From Actinomycetaceae bacterium (lineage in GTDB: Bacteria > Actinomycetota > Actinomycetes > Actinomycetales > Actinomycetaceae), in NCBI GenBank assembly GCA_028724265.1, contig JAQYDG010000005.1, positions 248,001 to 312,000 on the forward strand: a DNA stretch of 64,000 nt, given 5' to 3'. How positions within the stretch are numbered: the first letter of the stretch is position 1; every line of letters starts with the position of its first letter. Positions 19,536 to 29,050 of the stretch are shown one piece after another. Both the position numbers and the translations under genes were made by a program. The notes beneath the pieces are model-generated. The model was given only the letters and a program-made list of their open reading frames with translations. It was not told the origin of the DNA and did no database searches.

Positions 19536-19675
19536 AAAAGGTCAATTCCTGTGTCTTGGCCCCGTCATGTGTATCATGCTCACTTGCTATTGTGGTGATA
19601 ACTCTCGTGATATGAACACCTCAAACATGTGGTAAAAACGCTCTATTTTTTGTTCCGTCTCTCCTGTACACTGGT

Positions 19676-19695
19676 TATCGAACAAATGTTCGATA
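19676..19695. promoter_or_regulatory. LexA (SOS) box upstream of imuA'-imuB-dnaE2
   Basis: TATCGAACAAATGTTCGATA is a perfect inverted repeat with a central AA. Its core CGAAC-AAAT-GTTCG at 19679-19692 matches the actinobacterial LexA box. It lies 84 bp before the imuA' start, so LexA should repress the mutasome genes until DNA damage occurs. Confidence 0.93.
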
Positions 19696-19779
19696 AAACG
19701 GGTAGCTGTTGTGTTGTCCTCGATCGCACAATGGCTGACACCGTGGGCAGTTGCATGGAACGAGAGGAAAGGAGTAGCA

Positions 19780-20589
19780 ATGCTCGGTACAACACGGCTT
19801 GCTCATGCACGTCATATATTGGCAGCTGGCGAGGCGCAGCTCGGGATCGACCCTGTGACTCAGCAAAGGGCGTGGCCGGATTCTTCTCGTTCGGCTACTG
19901 CGAGCGGCGCGAGGGCGGGGACGACGTCTGCGTGGCAGGTTCCTGAAGGCTTTTCTTCTCTTTTTCCGTCAGGAATCCCGCGCGGCTCCGTCATACCAGT
20001 GCGCGGTGCACGCGTGATGCTCTTTTTTGTCCTTGGTCTGCTCAGCCAGCAAGGCGCGTGGATTGTTGCGCTGGGGTTTCATGATGCGAGATGGGTCGCT
20101 GCTCGTCATTTTGGTGTTGACGAGGATCGAACAGTATGGATTCCCACTGTTGATCCTCGTCGCTGCCGCAATGTGCTCTCTGTTGCGATGAATGCCGATG
20201 TTGTTGCCCTGGGATCGGATCTTGATGTTTCAGCTGATTTTCTCAGGAATCTGCAGACGTATGCGCGGGGAAAGAAAGTTGTTCTGGTGCTTGAACAGGA
20301 TCAATCGAGGACTATCGCCACATACTCAGCCCACTCTGCGACGGTTGTTGCCGGTGGGCACGGTGAGGTACCGGCTTCCTCGTTTCTCTCGAAGTTCAGA
20401 ATCGATGTGTCAGTGTATGCCCTGCACCAGCTCAGCCATGGTCGTGGATATCTGCGTGCGATATCCGTATTGGTGAGCAAAGGATATCAGCGCATACGGG
20501 TTCGAATATCGGGGAGCCGGGTGGAGCCTCTTCGAACTCCGCTTTTGGAGCTTGTCCCATCGCCGTATGAGGATCGTAAGGGGAAATAA
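19780..20589 (+). CDS. imuA': ImuA', RecA-like partner of the ImuB/DnaE2 mutasome
   Basis: 269 aa. A divergent RecA-fold protein without a clear Walker A; identification rests on the position just before imuB and dnaE2 and on the segment FSSLFPSGIPRGSVIPVRG, typical of actinobacterial ImuA'. In mycobacteria ImuA' and ImuB recruit DnaE2 for mutagenic repair after damage. ATG 19780 follows GAAAGGAG (19766-19773); the longer frame from 19711 has no such site. A perfect LexA box lies upstream and imuB follows after 2 bp. Confidence 0.82.
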   Translation: MLGTTRLAHARHILAAGEAQLGIDPVTQQRAWPDSSRSATASGARAGTTSAWQVPEGFSSLFPSGIPRGSVIPVRGARVMLFFVLGLLSQQGAWIVALGFHDARWVAARHFGVDEDRTVWIPTVDPRRCRNVLSVAMNADVVALGSDLDVSADFLRNLQTYARGKKVVLVLEQDQSRTIATYSAHSATVVAGGHGEVPASSFLSKFRIDVSVYALHQLSHGRGYLRAISVLVSKGYQRIRVRISGSRVEPLRTPLLELVPSPYEDRKGK

Positions 20590-20591
20590 TC

Positions 20592-22208
20592 ATGATGTTT
20601 GTCTGCTATCACGTACCGGAGTGGCCGCTGCGTGCTGCAGAGATATCGGGGGTTGTGCCTCCGGATCAACCTGCCGCGCTTGTGGAAGGTACAGATGTCA
20701 GTATGCCGAATAGTGCTGCGAGGAGCCGCGGAGTTCTTGCAGGGATGAGTGTGGCAGCGGCACAGACTCTTGCGAACAATCTTCGCATCGTCACACGCCA
20801 TCGCGATCAGGAGCAGCGTGTGTTTTCTCAGTTTTACCCCCTCTTTTTGAGTCTGGCTCCCTGGGCGGCAGTACCAGAACCAGGTGTAGTGTATTTCCCT
20901 CTGGATGCCGGTCAGCCTCATGAGCTGTCAGAGCCTCGAACAGGGGCAGGAAGAGCCAGCGATGAGGACAGTGCTTTGGACTTCGTGCATCGAACGTCAG
21001 TCGTTTTACATGACGCGTTCGGTTTTGACCTGTTGGTTGGCTGGGGCGAAGGAACCTTTCAACCGTGGGCAGGGGCTGCGTCAGGGCAAGGATCTATTCC
21101 TCTTGAAATATGTCCGCTGAGTTTTTTGAATAATCCGTGCGTATCGCCCTCTGTTCGTCCAGCTGTTGCTGAAGCTCTTTCAATCCTCGAAAAACTCGGG
21201 ATGACGACGTGTGCAGATCTCCTTCATCTGGGTCACGCAGCGCTGATAGATCGCTTTGGGGAAAGCGGCCAAGTGTTATGGGAGCAAGTGACAGGGCGCG
21301 ATCTTCCTTTGCCTCTGATCAATGCGGGGGAGAATAGCGATATCAGCATTCTCCACGAATACGACCCTCCTCTCAACAACGCCCAAGCGGCAGCATTCGC
21401 TTTGCGTCCGCTTGTGGATCAGCTATGGAAGAGAACAGAAACACTTCATGTGATCCCCGAAAAACTACGCGCTGATATCACCGTGCGTAGCCATGGACGC
21501 ATGCACTCCTTGAGCCGCACATGGCAGGTTGCAGCAAGTACGCGTCAAAGCCTTGTGGATCGGCTACGGTGGCAGATCGAATCGTGGGAAAGAACCTATG
21601 CCGAGCCGTCTCGTGACGCAGAAGATGGTGAGCTGGATGGAGCCGCGGCAGACGAAGGGATTGCTGCGATCCATATCGCTTTTCTCGATTTAGTACCAGA
21701 AGGAACCTACCCGCGGGCTCTGTTCGGTGCTGGCAGTCCTCAGGGAAAACACGCATTATTGCGCGAGCATTTAGCTTCTGTTGTTGGTCACGCTGGTATT
21801 CGAGCGTTGGATGACGCCAATGATCACAAGAATGATCCAGATTTAGACTGCGATGATTCTGATTTTCCACTTGTGACGGTGTATTCCCCTCCTCGACGGT
21901 GTGCGCTCACATTAGATTGTGGACACGACGCGTATGTGTCAGATTATGGAACATTGGTGTGCCGAGCTGGCGACACGCCTGTTTCTCCAGTCCAATTACG
22001 CGATGGGGAAGGAAATTTTTCTATTTCCGATTATGCCGGCCCGTGGATAGAGCATCAGCACTGGTGGGATCAGGATAAGCAAAGTCCGGTATTCCACAGT
22101 TCGGCGTCCCGTGGATATCTGCAAGTCTTTTGTGTTTCCCCGCAGTTATTGCTTTTGATTCTTCTGACGGATGGAGGTTGTTATGAGGTTGGAAGCTACC
22201 TCCGCTAA
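20592..22208 (+). CDS. imuB: ImuB, catalytically inactive Y-family polymerase-like protein
   Basis: 538 aa. The Y-family fold is suggested by sequence order (helix-hairpin-helix LEKLGMTTCADLLHLGHAALIDRFG, then a little-finger-like region), but the catalytic acids are missing: the DxDxFFA start of active polymerases is here VCYHVPEWPLRAA, and the SIDEA motif is FPLDAGQPH. That is the ImuB pattern: a structural adaptor between DnaE2, ImuA' and the beta clamp. Start ATG 20592 (or 20595) follows AAGGGG. The end overlaps the dnaE2 start by 26 bp. Confidence 0.9.
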   Translation: MMFVCYHVPEWPLRAAEISGVVPPDQPAALVEGTDVSMPNSAARSRGVLAGMSVAAAQTLANNLRIVTRHRDQEQRVFSQFYPLFLSLAPWAAVPEPGVVYFPLDAGQPHELSEPRTGAGRASDEDSALDFVHRTSVVLHDAFGFDLLVGWGEGTFQPWAGAASGQGSIPLEICPLSFLNNPCVSPSVRPAVAEALSILEKLGMTTCADLLHLGHAALIDRFGESGQVLWEQVTGRDLPLPLINAGENSDISILHEYDPPLNNAQAAAFALRPLVDQLWKRTETLHVIPEKLRADITVRSHGRMHSLSRTWQVAASTRQSLVDRLRWQIESWERTYAEPSRDAEDGELDGAAADEGIAAIHIAFLDLVPEGTYPRALFGAGSPQGKHALLREHLASVVGHAGIRALDDANDHKNDPDLDCDDSDFPLVTVYSPPRRCALTLDCGHDAYVSDYGTLVCRAGDTPVSPVQLRDGEGNFSISDYAGPWIEHQHWWDQDKQSPVFHSSASRGYLQVFCVSPQLLLLILLTDGGCYEVGSYLR

Positions 22209-25200
22209 CAGCAGTACTCATCGCGCCGGATCAGATGCATGTGCCGATCGTGCTTCTTTTACTCGCGATATGCCCGAACGCAGTTCGCTCGCGCACGAGG
22301 GATCTCGCAAGACCTCGCACATGGGATCACAAGAACGTCTGCCTATTCCATATGCGGCACTACATGTGCATTCTGCTTTTAGTTTTCTCGAAGGGGCGAG
22401 CCAACCAGAAGATCTTGTTCTTCAAGCTCAGGAGCTTGGATTATCGTCTCTGGCATTAACGGATCGCAACGGCTTTCCTGGCGTGGTGCCTTTTGCTCAA
22501 GCCGGCAGGGAAGCGAATCTCCCTGTTCTGATTGGTACGGAACTCAAGGTCAGTGACGAGGATCATCCGCAGGGGAGGGATCTCGTCGTCCTCACTCGGT
22601 CAAAGATGGCATACCAGAATCTTTCGCATACCTTGGGCAAGAGGATATTGGCTCATCCTGGAGGTGACGACCTTATCGTTCCAAGTGATGAAATCGAAGG
22701 TCAGGCGGCCTCAGGGGAGTTAATGGTGCTTGCAGCCGGGAGTCATGCGACCTTGGCGGGCGAGGAGGGGATCGACACCACGTCAGGGGTGTGGGCTGAA
22801 GACAATGTGCGCCGTTCGATGGCAACCTTGCGGGACCGCTACGGTAGCAACAACGTTGCGATCGAGCTCCAGTTTTCGGCTCGTCCGCACGATCGGCGGC
22901 GTATTGATTTTCTTTCCAGTTGTGCACATCAGGAGGGCATCCCTTCTGTAGCATCTCGGGCATGTGCCGCTGCGTCTACGCAGGATCAACGGCTCGCGGA
23001 CGTTTTTGCTGCCGTGAAAAATGGGGCGAAGCTTGGCCAGCGAGGTTCGCATCGTCCTGCCGCATCGCACTATTTGCTCTCCGGGGCACAGATGGCGGAT
23101 ATTTTCGCTGACTACCCAGAGTCGCTGGAGGCGAGCGTTGAGATTGCGGAGGAATGCTACTGGGATTTCTTTTCACTCCGCCCGCGCTTGCCACAGATTG
23201 ATGTGCCAGAGGGAATGGATGATGCCCAATGGCTTGCGCATCTCGTGGAGGAAGGCGGCGTGAGGGCATATGGCACGCGGGAAAAGAACCCTCATGCGTG
23301 GGAACAGATCGATCATGAGATGTCGATTATCAACGCCCTGCATTTCGCTGGATACTTTCTGATTGTCTACGATATTGTTCGCTTCTGTGCCGACCACGGT
23401 ATCTGGTGCCAGGGACGAGGCTCTGCCGCGAACTCTGCTGTGTGCTATGCCTTAGGTATTACGGCAGTCGATGCGGTGCGTCACCACATGCTTTTTGAAC
23501 GGTTTCTCTCCCCGGAAAGGAGTGAGCCACCCGATATTGACATAGATATTGAAGCGGATTCGCGGGAAGATGTGATCCAATATATTTATCAGAAATATGG
23601 GCGCGAGAATGCTGCGCAGGTAGCCAACGTCATCTCGTACAAGAGCAGATCTGCTCGGCGGGATGTGCGCCGAGCATTCGGATATCGGGATGACGATCAC
23701 GTGAGCGAGAACCATCGCCAGCTCATCGATAGCCTCGTCACACAGATGCGTTCCCTCCCCAGGCATTTAGGTATTCATTCTGGTGGGATGGTGGTGTGCG
23801 AACGCCCTGTGATTGATTATTGTCCAGTGCGTTGGGCCAGAATACCAGGACGCACCGTTTTGCAGTGGGATAAAGATTCGTGCGCCCGCATGGGGCTCGT
23901 TAAGTTTGATCTCTTGAGCCTGCGCGCGCTCACAGCTATGCGCAAAGCAATGACGTGGGTCAACCAACAACGTGTAGCAGACCAACGTATGGCGGATCGG
24001 CTCAGCACCCTTGAGAGCTCAACCCCGCTCGATTTGCACAATGTCCCTGAGGACGACCCGCGGGTGTACGACCTCCTGTGTGCTGCAGACACTATCGGAG
24101 TGTTCCAAGTGGAATCGCGCGCGCAGATGGCCACGTTGCCGCGGCTGAAACCGCGTACTTTTTACGATCTTGTGATCGAAGTAGCGCTTATTCGTCCAGG
24201 TCCGATACAAGGGGATTCTGTGAACCCCTATATTAAGCGGCGTTGCGGGCAAGAAGAAGTAACCTATCTGCATCCATTGCTCAAACCCGCTTTGGAGAAA
24301 ACTCTTGGTGTTCCTCTCTTCCAAGAGCAGTTAATGCGTATCGCTATGGATGCTGCAGGGCTCAGCGCCGCCGAAGCTGATTCGCTCCGTCAAGCAATGG
24401 GATCGAAAAGATCCCGCGAAAAAATGCTCAAGCTTCGTCAAAGGTTGATTGACGGAATGGCAAGCAAGGGGATAGATGAGCCAACGGCGCAGGAGATCTA
24501 CACTAAACTAGAGGCTTTTGCTTCATTCGGTTTTCCTGAATCCCATGCGTTTTCTTTTGCCTATCTTGTGTATACCTCTGGCTGGCTCAAGGTGCATGCG
24601 CCTGAAGCCTTTTATGCGGGAATTCTTGCAAGCCAGCCGATGGGGTTCTATTCGCCCAACACTGTTATCGCGGATGCGCGCCGGCACGGTGTAAAAGTCT
24701 TGAGGGCTGACGTTAATTTTTCTGACGTTCATTCCACCGTTGTATCAGTTGCAGGATCTGTGTCCGGCTCGGGGCGTGCGCACGGTGATTTCACTCTGGC
24801 AAGCCCTGGTATGGGTTATGCCCCAGGTGCTGATAAGGGTGATAGCAGGCTGAATAGTGCGACTATGACGTCGCAGCCGCAGCCGCAGCCGCAGCCGCAT
24901 CGGCAGCCCTTGGATGTTAACCCCGACCTTGCTGTGCGACTCGGTTTAGCCTCGATCAGCGGTATGACTGACGTAGCCCAGCGCATCGTCGATGCACGCC
25001 AGTCTGGCCCGTTTACAAGTACGGCAGACCTTGCACGTCGAGCACATATCAGCCAAAAGAATCTCGAACGGCTGTCCGAGGCTGGAGCACTTAATAGTTT
25101 GGGTATTACTCGGCGTGAGGGGCTATGGCAGGCGCACGCTGCGCATCTGAGTGATGAAACGCAAGTTTCTGGATCCTCTGGTTCGCCTTATACCGTCCAA

Positions 25201-25665
25201 AGTGTGCTGGCAGGTTTTGATATGAGGCCGCATGCCGTTCACTTCAAGCCATTGAGCCCGGAAGAAGTCACGATAGCTGACTTTTCTCGTCTCGGGTACT
25301 CTCCGGAGTATCATCCGGTAGCATTTGTGCGCCGCCAACTTTCTGACCGCGGGGTGGTGCCGATTGGGAGCCTGGATCGCGTCGCAGCGGGGCATCGCGT
25401 GTGGATTGGCGGAATAGTGACGCATCGTCAGCAACCGCCAACTGCTCACGGCTTCGTCTTTCTGTCGCTCGAAGATGAGACTGGCATGGCGAATATCACG
25501 TGTTCACCAGGGATGTGGACACGCTTTTCCGCTGTTGGTGTGCAACATTCAGGTCTGCTCGTTCGAGGCATGCTCTGTGAAGGGGATGAATCGCAGACTT
25601 TCACGGCCGATAGAATCGAGCCTCTTGCCCTTATTGCAGCTCCACGTGCGCGAAATTTTCGCTGA
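22183..25665 (+). CDS. dnaE2: DnaE2, error-prone DNA polymerase III alpha subunit
   Basis: 1160 aa. N-terminal PHP domain (ALHVHSAFSFLEGASQPEDL), the C-family palm with PPDIDIDIE (catalytic Asp residues), FPESHAFSFAYLVYTSGWLK, a helix-hairpin-helix region and a C-terminal OB fold (VRGMLCEGDE). Together with ImuA' and ImuB this marks the mutagenic DnaE2 paralogue rather than the replicative DnaE1. A GGAGG at 22173-22177 fits ATG 22183 better than ATG 22171. It begins inside the end of imuB. A QPQPQPQP tract encoded by four CAGCCG repeats lies in a probable linker. No terminator T-run follows; a 13-bp palindrome covers the codons before the stop. Confidence 0.94.
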   Translation: MRLEATSANSSTHRAGSDACADRASFTRDMPERSSLAHEGSRKTSHMGSQERLPIPYAALHVHSAFSFLEGASQPEDLVLQAQELGLSSLALTDRNGFPGVVPFAQAGREANLPVLIGTELKVSDEDHPQGRDLVVLTRSKMAYQNLSHTLGKRILAHPGGDDLIVPSDEIEGQAASGELMVLAAGSHATLAGEEGIDTTSGVWAEDNVRRSMATLRDRYGSNNVAIELQFSARPHDRRRIDFLSSCAHQEGIPSVASRACAAASTQDQRLADVFAAVKNGAKLGQRGSHRPAASHYLLSGAQMADIFADYPESLEASVEIAEECYWDFFSLRPRLPQIDVPEGMDDAQWLAHLVEEGGVRAYGTREKNPHAWEQIDHEMSIINALHFAGYFLIVYDIVRFCADHGIWCQGRGSAANSAVCYALGITAVDAVRHHMLFERFLSPERSEPPDIDIDIEADSREDVIQYIYQKYGRENAAQVANVISYKSRSARRDVRRAFGYRDDDHVSENHRQLIDSLVTQMRSLPRHLGIHSGGMVVCERPVIDYCPVRWARIPGRTVLQWDKDSCARMGLVKFDLLSLRALTAMRKAMTWVNQQRVADQRMADRLSTLESSTPLDLHNVPEDDPRVYDLLCAADTIGVFQVESRAQMATLPRLKPRTFYDLVIEVALIRPGPIQGDSVNPYIKRRCGQEEVTYLHPLLKPALEKTLGVPLFQEQLMRIAMDAAGLSAAEADSLRQAMGSKRSREKMLKLRQRLIDGMASKGIDEPTAQEIYTKLEAFASFGFPESHAFSFAYLVYTSGWLKVHAPEAFYAGILASQPMGFYSPNTVIADARRHGVKVLRADVNFSDVHSTVVSVAGSVSGSGRAHGDFTLASPGMGYAPGADKGDSRLNSATMTSQPQPQPQPHRQPLDVNPDLAVRLGLASISGMTDVAQRIVDARQSGPFTSTADLARRAHISQKNLERLSEAGALNSLGITRREGLWQAHAAHLSDETQVSGSSGSPYTVQSVLAGFDMRPHAVHFKPLSPEEVTIADFSRLGYSPEYHPVAFVRRQLSDRGVVPIGSLDRVAAGHRVWIGGIVTHRQQPPTAHGFVFLSLEDETGMANITCSPGMWTRFSAVGVQHSGLLVRGMLCEGDESQTFTADRIEPLALIAAPRARNFR
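24874..24897. repeat. CAGCCG hexanucleotide repeat, 4 units, inside dnaE2
   Basis: Four exact CAGCCG units encode Gln-Pro four times in a low-complexity linker before the helix-hairpin-helix region of DnaE2. In-frame unit changes would not shift the frame. Confidence 0.95.
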
Positions 25666-25753
25666 TACTACGCCATTGCTGCTTCCGAAAGACTCAAAAC
25701 ATAGAATATGCTGGATAGACGAGCGTGTGACGTCTATCCACAAAAGGAGAATC

Positions 25754-26245
25754 GTGCTTCCAGCAAAGTTCCTCAAACTCGCCATCAGACTCGGGCCAGC
25801 CTTCTTCGCCGTCGCATCGAAGTATGGGCCTCAGCTGATTGAACTGATGCGTACCAACCCTGATTCGTTTTCCACCCTGACACAAAAGATCAAGAGGATC
25901 ACTTTCCCCGGCACGCGCAGCAATCAGAAATTAGAGGCGCGTGTGCAGATTCTTCATGAGCAGGTTGTTTACTTGTATGCCTCTGCTAATACGGCCGCTC
26001 GCGCACACCAGGCACAAGTGTGGCGGCAACAACTCGAAAACATCGAGCGTTCCCTTCCCGTCCTGGGTGCTCTCTCGACTCAGAAGAAAATCGCAACACG
26101 CAGAAAAATTCAAAAGAAACTGGATTCGCTGGCTACTGACATTGCCGCAATGACGCTCATGGATCATGTAGAAGATGCCGAGATCGTGACAGATGAGAAA
26201 CCCAACGGCTCCACCAATGGTTCCACTACTGCGCACGACGAATAA
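25754..26245 (+). CDS. Actinobacterial protein of unknown function
   Basis: 163 aa from GTG 25754, which follows AAAGGAGA (25743-25750). I do not recognise it. The N-terminal part has a short hydrophobic patch (FLKLAIRLGPAFFAVASKYGP) followed by basic, Gln/Arg/Lys-rich helices (about 60-135) that could form a coiled coil, and an acidic, Asn/Ser/Thr-rich tail. It looks like a cytoplasmic or membrane-associated helical protein. A TAGAAT sequence at 25702-25707 could be its -10, so it is probably transcribed on its own after dnaE2. The longer frame from 25475 lies in dnaE2 and is rejected. Confidence 0.7.
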   Translation: MLPAKFLKLAIRLGPAFFAVASKYGPQLIELMRTNPDSFSTLTQKIKRITFPGTRSNQKLEARVQILHEQVVYLYASANTAARAHQAQVWRQQLENIERSLPVLGALSTQKKIATRRKIQKKLDSLATDIAAMTLMDHVEDAEIVTDEKPNGSTNGSTTAHDE

Positions 26246-26325
26246 CGAGCTCACAATGTCGTTATCAACAAAACCTCGTCACCTATAAAACCTTCGTAAG
26301 AAATCCTTCGTCACCACTGACGACG

Positions 26326-26413
26326 TGCGCGGGAGGGGACTTGAACCCCCACCTCCGTTTTGTTAGAGACTAGCACCTCAAGCTAGCGCGTCTACCTATT
26401 CCGCCACCCGCGC
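26326..26413 (-). tRNA. tRNA-Leu (anticodon GAG)
   Basis: Minus-strand class II tRNA of about 88 nt with a long variable arm. The acceptor stem pairs GCGCGGG with CCCGCGC, the T-loop reads GGTTCAAGTCC, and the anticodon stem CTAGC-TTGAGGT-GCTAG shows the GAG anticodon (reads CUC/CUU). No CCA is encoded after discriminator A. Confidence 0.95.
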
Positions 26414-26725
26414 AATAATCTGCAGATTGACTCGTGCAAACAACAGATATCAATGTAACACCGTTGAACATCGAGACGCAAACTCGGAGCCGCAAACTCG
26501 CCCCAGTGCTTCTTCGCAGTCGTCTCGCACACAGATACAACACACAGATACAGATCGCAACTGTTATCGCGCCTCACTGCTGAACCACACGTCGTTGCCT
26601 TCGTGTGCAGTGACATAGATCGAGGCTCTTCAACAAACGTCAGCACCCTATTAGCATATGAATTTGTTGTATTGGCACCTGTGGCATGAGTGCTGCAGAG
26701 CAGAAGTAAGAGTCTGGAGTTCGAC
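26414..26725. other. 312-bp intergenic stretch between tRNA-Leu and the flavin oxidoreductase gene
   Basis: I see no coding sequence. Two short direct repeats stand out: CGCAAACTCG at 26477-26486 and 26491-26500 (14-bp period), and ACACAGATACA at 26529-26539 and 26542-26552 (13-bp period). The promoters for the tRNA (minus) and the oxidoreductase (plus, GGAG at 26715-26718 before ATG 26726) must lie here; I could not fix their hexamers. Confidence 0.6.
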
Positions 26726-27922
26726 ATGCAGTTTGGCGTTTTTTCGATCGGTGATATGACGCAAAACCCGCTCACTGGGCACACCCCCGATGAAAATGAG
26801 AAGATCAAAAACACCGTCGCAATTGCGAAGCATGCGGAGGAAGTCGGCTTCGACGTTTTTGCGGAGGGGGAACACCACAATCGGCCTTTTGCCGCACCAG
26901 CCAACCCAGCAATCCTCTTGGCGTATATTGCTGCAGAGACTAAAACCATTCAGGTGTCTACCTCAACGCTTCAGATCACCACCAACGACCCCGTCCGCAT
27001 CGCGGAAGACTATGCATACCTACAGCATCTGACGGACGGACGCATGGACGTCGTCCTTGGGCGAGGAAACACGGGGCCTGTCTATCCGTGGTTTGGGCGG
27101 GATATTCGCAAGGGCATTCCCTTGATGATCGAGAATTACGATCTGCTTTATCGACTCTGGCACGAAGACACTGTGAATTGGGAAGGCCAATTCCGCACGC
27201 CTCTGCAGAGGTTTACGGCGATGCCGCGTCCGCTGGACGGCGTGGCGCCATTCGTCTGGCATGCTTCTATCCGTAGCCCTGAAACAGCAGAACAGGCCGC
27301 GTACTACGGTGATGGCTTTATGCATAACAACATTTTTTGGACGAAAGAACATGTGGCGCAGATGGTTCGTCTTTACCGAGCACGCTACGAATATTATGGG
27401 CACGGTAAAGCTTCCCAAGCGTGGGTGAGCCTTGGCGGACAAGCGTTTATGGCAAAGAACTCGCAGGACGCAGTCACTCAGTTCCGACCATTCTTCGACA
27501 ACGCGCCAGTGTATGGGCACGGCCCGTCACTCGAAGATTTCAGCGAGCTGACACCGCTGACAGTCGGGTCTCCGCAGCAAGTGATTGATCGTACGTTGAG
27601 TTTCCGTGAGGTAGTTGGCGATTATCAGCGCCAGATGTTCCTCATTGATCACGCTGGTTTGGATCTCAAGACGATCCTGGAACAGTTGGATTTCTTCGGC
27701 AACGACGTCCTCCCGGTGCTCAGGAAAGAATTCGAAGACATGCGGCCAGCCGACGTTCCGGCTAATCCGCCGACGCACGCTGATCTCGTTGCGCGTCATC
27801 AGGCGGGGAAAGATCCGATTGTTGGCGGTGAGCCAGGCTCGCAAGCTGTGAAAGATCGGGAGGCGCGGGCAGCAGCCCAACGCGACAATGTATCGGATTC
27901 AGACGCGGTGTGGGACGAGTAA
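26726..27922 (+). CDS. LLM-class flavin-dependent oxidoreductase (CE1758 family)
   Basis: 398-aa luciferase-like monooxygenase. Features: N-terminal MQFGVFSIGDM, the FAEGEHHNRPFAAPANPAILL segment, and YLQHLTDGRMDVVLGRGNTG. Together with the FMN reductase gene that follows at 28082, it fits the CE1758/CE1759 flavin pair described by family models from Corynebacterium efficiens; the natural substrate is not known. ATG 26726 follows GGAG by 7 nt. The C-terminal 40 residues are charged and probably disordered. Confidence 0.88.
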   Translation: MQFGVFSIGDMTQNPLTGHTPDENEKIKNTVAIAKHAEEVGFDVFAEGEHHNRPFAAPANPAILLAYIAAETKTIQVSTSTLQITTNDPVRIAEDYAYLQHLTDGRMDVVLGRGNTGPVYPWFGRDIRKGIPLMIENYDLLYRLWHEDTVNWEGQFRTPLQRFTAMPRPLDGVAPFVWHASIRSPETAEQAAYYGDGFMHNNIFWTKEHVAQMVRLYRARYEYYGHGKASQAWVSLGGQAFMAKNSQDAVTQFRPFFDNAPVYGHGPSLEDFSELTPLTVGSPQQVIDRTLSFREVVGDYQRQMFLIDHAGLDLKTILEQLDFFGNDVLPVLRKEFEDMRPADVPANPPTHADLVARHQAGKDPIVGGEPGSQAVKDREARAAAQRDNVSDSDAVWDE

Positions 27923-28081
27923 CCAGTCGGGGCTCGAAGCGTTGCTTCGCGGGGTCTCTCGCTTCTCGCCTTTTGGCACCCCAGAACGATGAGTATCGGT
28001 TCTGGAAAGACGCCTATCGGGTGCGACGATGTGATCAGCACCCAGCAATAGATGTGCACGTGACGAATACAAAGGACAGTA

Positions 28082-28855
28082 ATGGAAAACGTTGATAATC
28101 CACTATCTCCAACGAATGGCTCTGTACCAGAACAGGACGATACACGTTCTGAGCCTGCATCCTCGAAACCTGCAGGTGTAGTAGGGGATCTGGCTGAAAC
28201 TGATCCGTTTACGCCTGTGATGCGCCATATCACACTGATCAGCGCAGGCATGAGCGAATCCTCGCAATCCACGGCTCTGGGCAGCGACCTCTTGAACGCG
28301 TCAGAGTCGGCTCTTGCGGAATACGGCGTTGTGCCCGAGCACCATATTTTTTATCTCAGGGATCTCGCCAACGATATTCTCAATGCCACTGTTGCCGACC
28401 ATAAGACGCCTGCATTAGAGGAGGCCATCAATCAGGTGATTGCGGCGGATGCAGTTATCACTGTCACTCCTACATATAAAGGGAGCTATTCTGGGCTCTT
28501 TAAGATGTTTTGGGACTTAATCGAAGATGGCAGCGTCACCAATATTCCTGTTCTTCTGGGTGCTACGGGAGGGACGCCACGTCACTCTTTGATGATTGAT
28601 TATGTGATGCGTCCTCTTTTCTCGTATCTACGGATGGACGTGTTGCCACATGCCGTGTTCGCTGCAACGGACGATTGGGGCGAGGTTCCCGAAGCGACTG
28701 CGTCGAGCCGAGATACACCGATCGCAGAGCGTGTTGCGCGTGCGGGGAGTGAGTTAGCAACCGTTTTGATGCGGCGTACGGCACGCGATCGGGATGCTGC
28801 ACTTCACGAAGATATGAAGATCATCCCGTTTGAAGAATTGCTGCACACCATCTGA
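28082..28855 (+). CDS. NAD(P)H-dependent FMN reductase (CE1759 family)
   Basis: 257 aa. After a 45-residue acidic, Pro/Ser-rich leader, a flavodoxin-like domain begins at HITLISAGMSESSQSTALG and carries TPTYKGSYSGLFKMFWDL and GATGGTPRHSLMIDY, flavin-binding features of the SsuE/MsuE type. It should supply reduced FMN to the oxidoreductase encoded upstream. The genes are 159 bp apart, with a CGAAGC-GTT-GCTTCG hairpin at 27935-27949, so they may or may not share one message. Confidence 0.86.
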   Translation: MENVDNPLSPTNGSVPEQDDTRSEPASSKPAGVVGDLAETDPFTPVMRHITLISAGMSESSQSTALGSDLLNASESALAEYGVVPEHHIFYLRDLANDILNATVADHKTPALEEAINQVIAADAVITVTPTYKGSYSGLFKMFWDLIEDGSVTNIPVLLGATGGTPRHSLMIDYVMRPLFSYLRMDVLPHAVFAATDDWGEVPEATASSRDTPIAERVARAGSELATVLMRRTARDRDAALHEDMKIIPFEELLHTI

Positions 28856-29050
28856 GAGGCGGACGAGCCGGTCAGAGCCAGTGAGCCTCGTGCATGCAGA
28901 CAGTCGAACCAGGCGTATTTTCGACGGCGCAGCGTGTTCGTCGCGTATGCGCATTGGTTGCTGTGGTGGTTGGGTGTGGCGAAGGTGCGTCCTTGACGCA
29001 GGAGTTTCCACGTTCGTGAAGTGGAGGTTCGTTTCAGTAGAGTGAGGGGC

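Noticed and set aside
19629-19946. 105-codon reading frame across the LexA box
   Set aside because: It runs over the operator and the imuA' start in another frame and ends in imuA'; no family features.
27935-27949. CGAAGC-GTT-GCTTCG hairpin as a terminator after the flavin oxidoreductase
   Set aside because: The stem is only 6 bp and no T-run follows, so it may be chance or weak attenuation.
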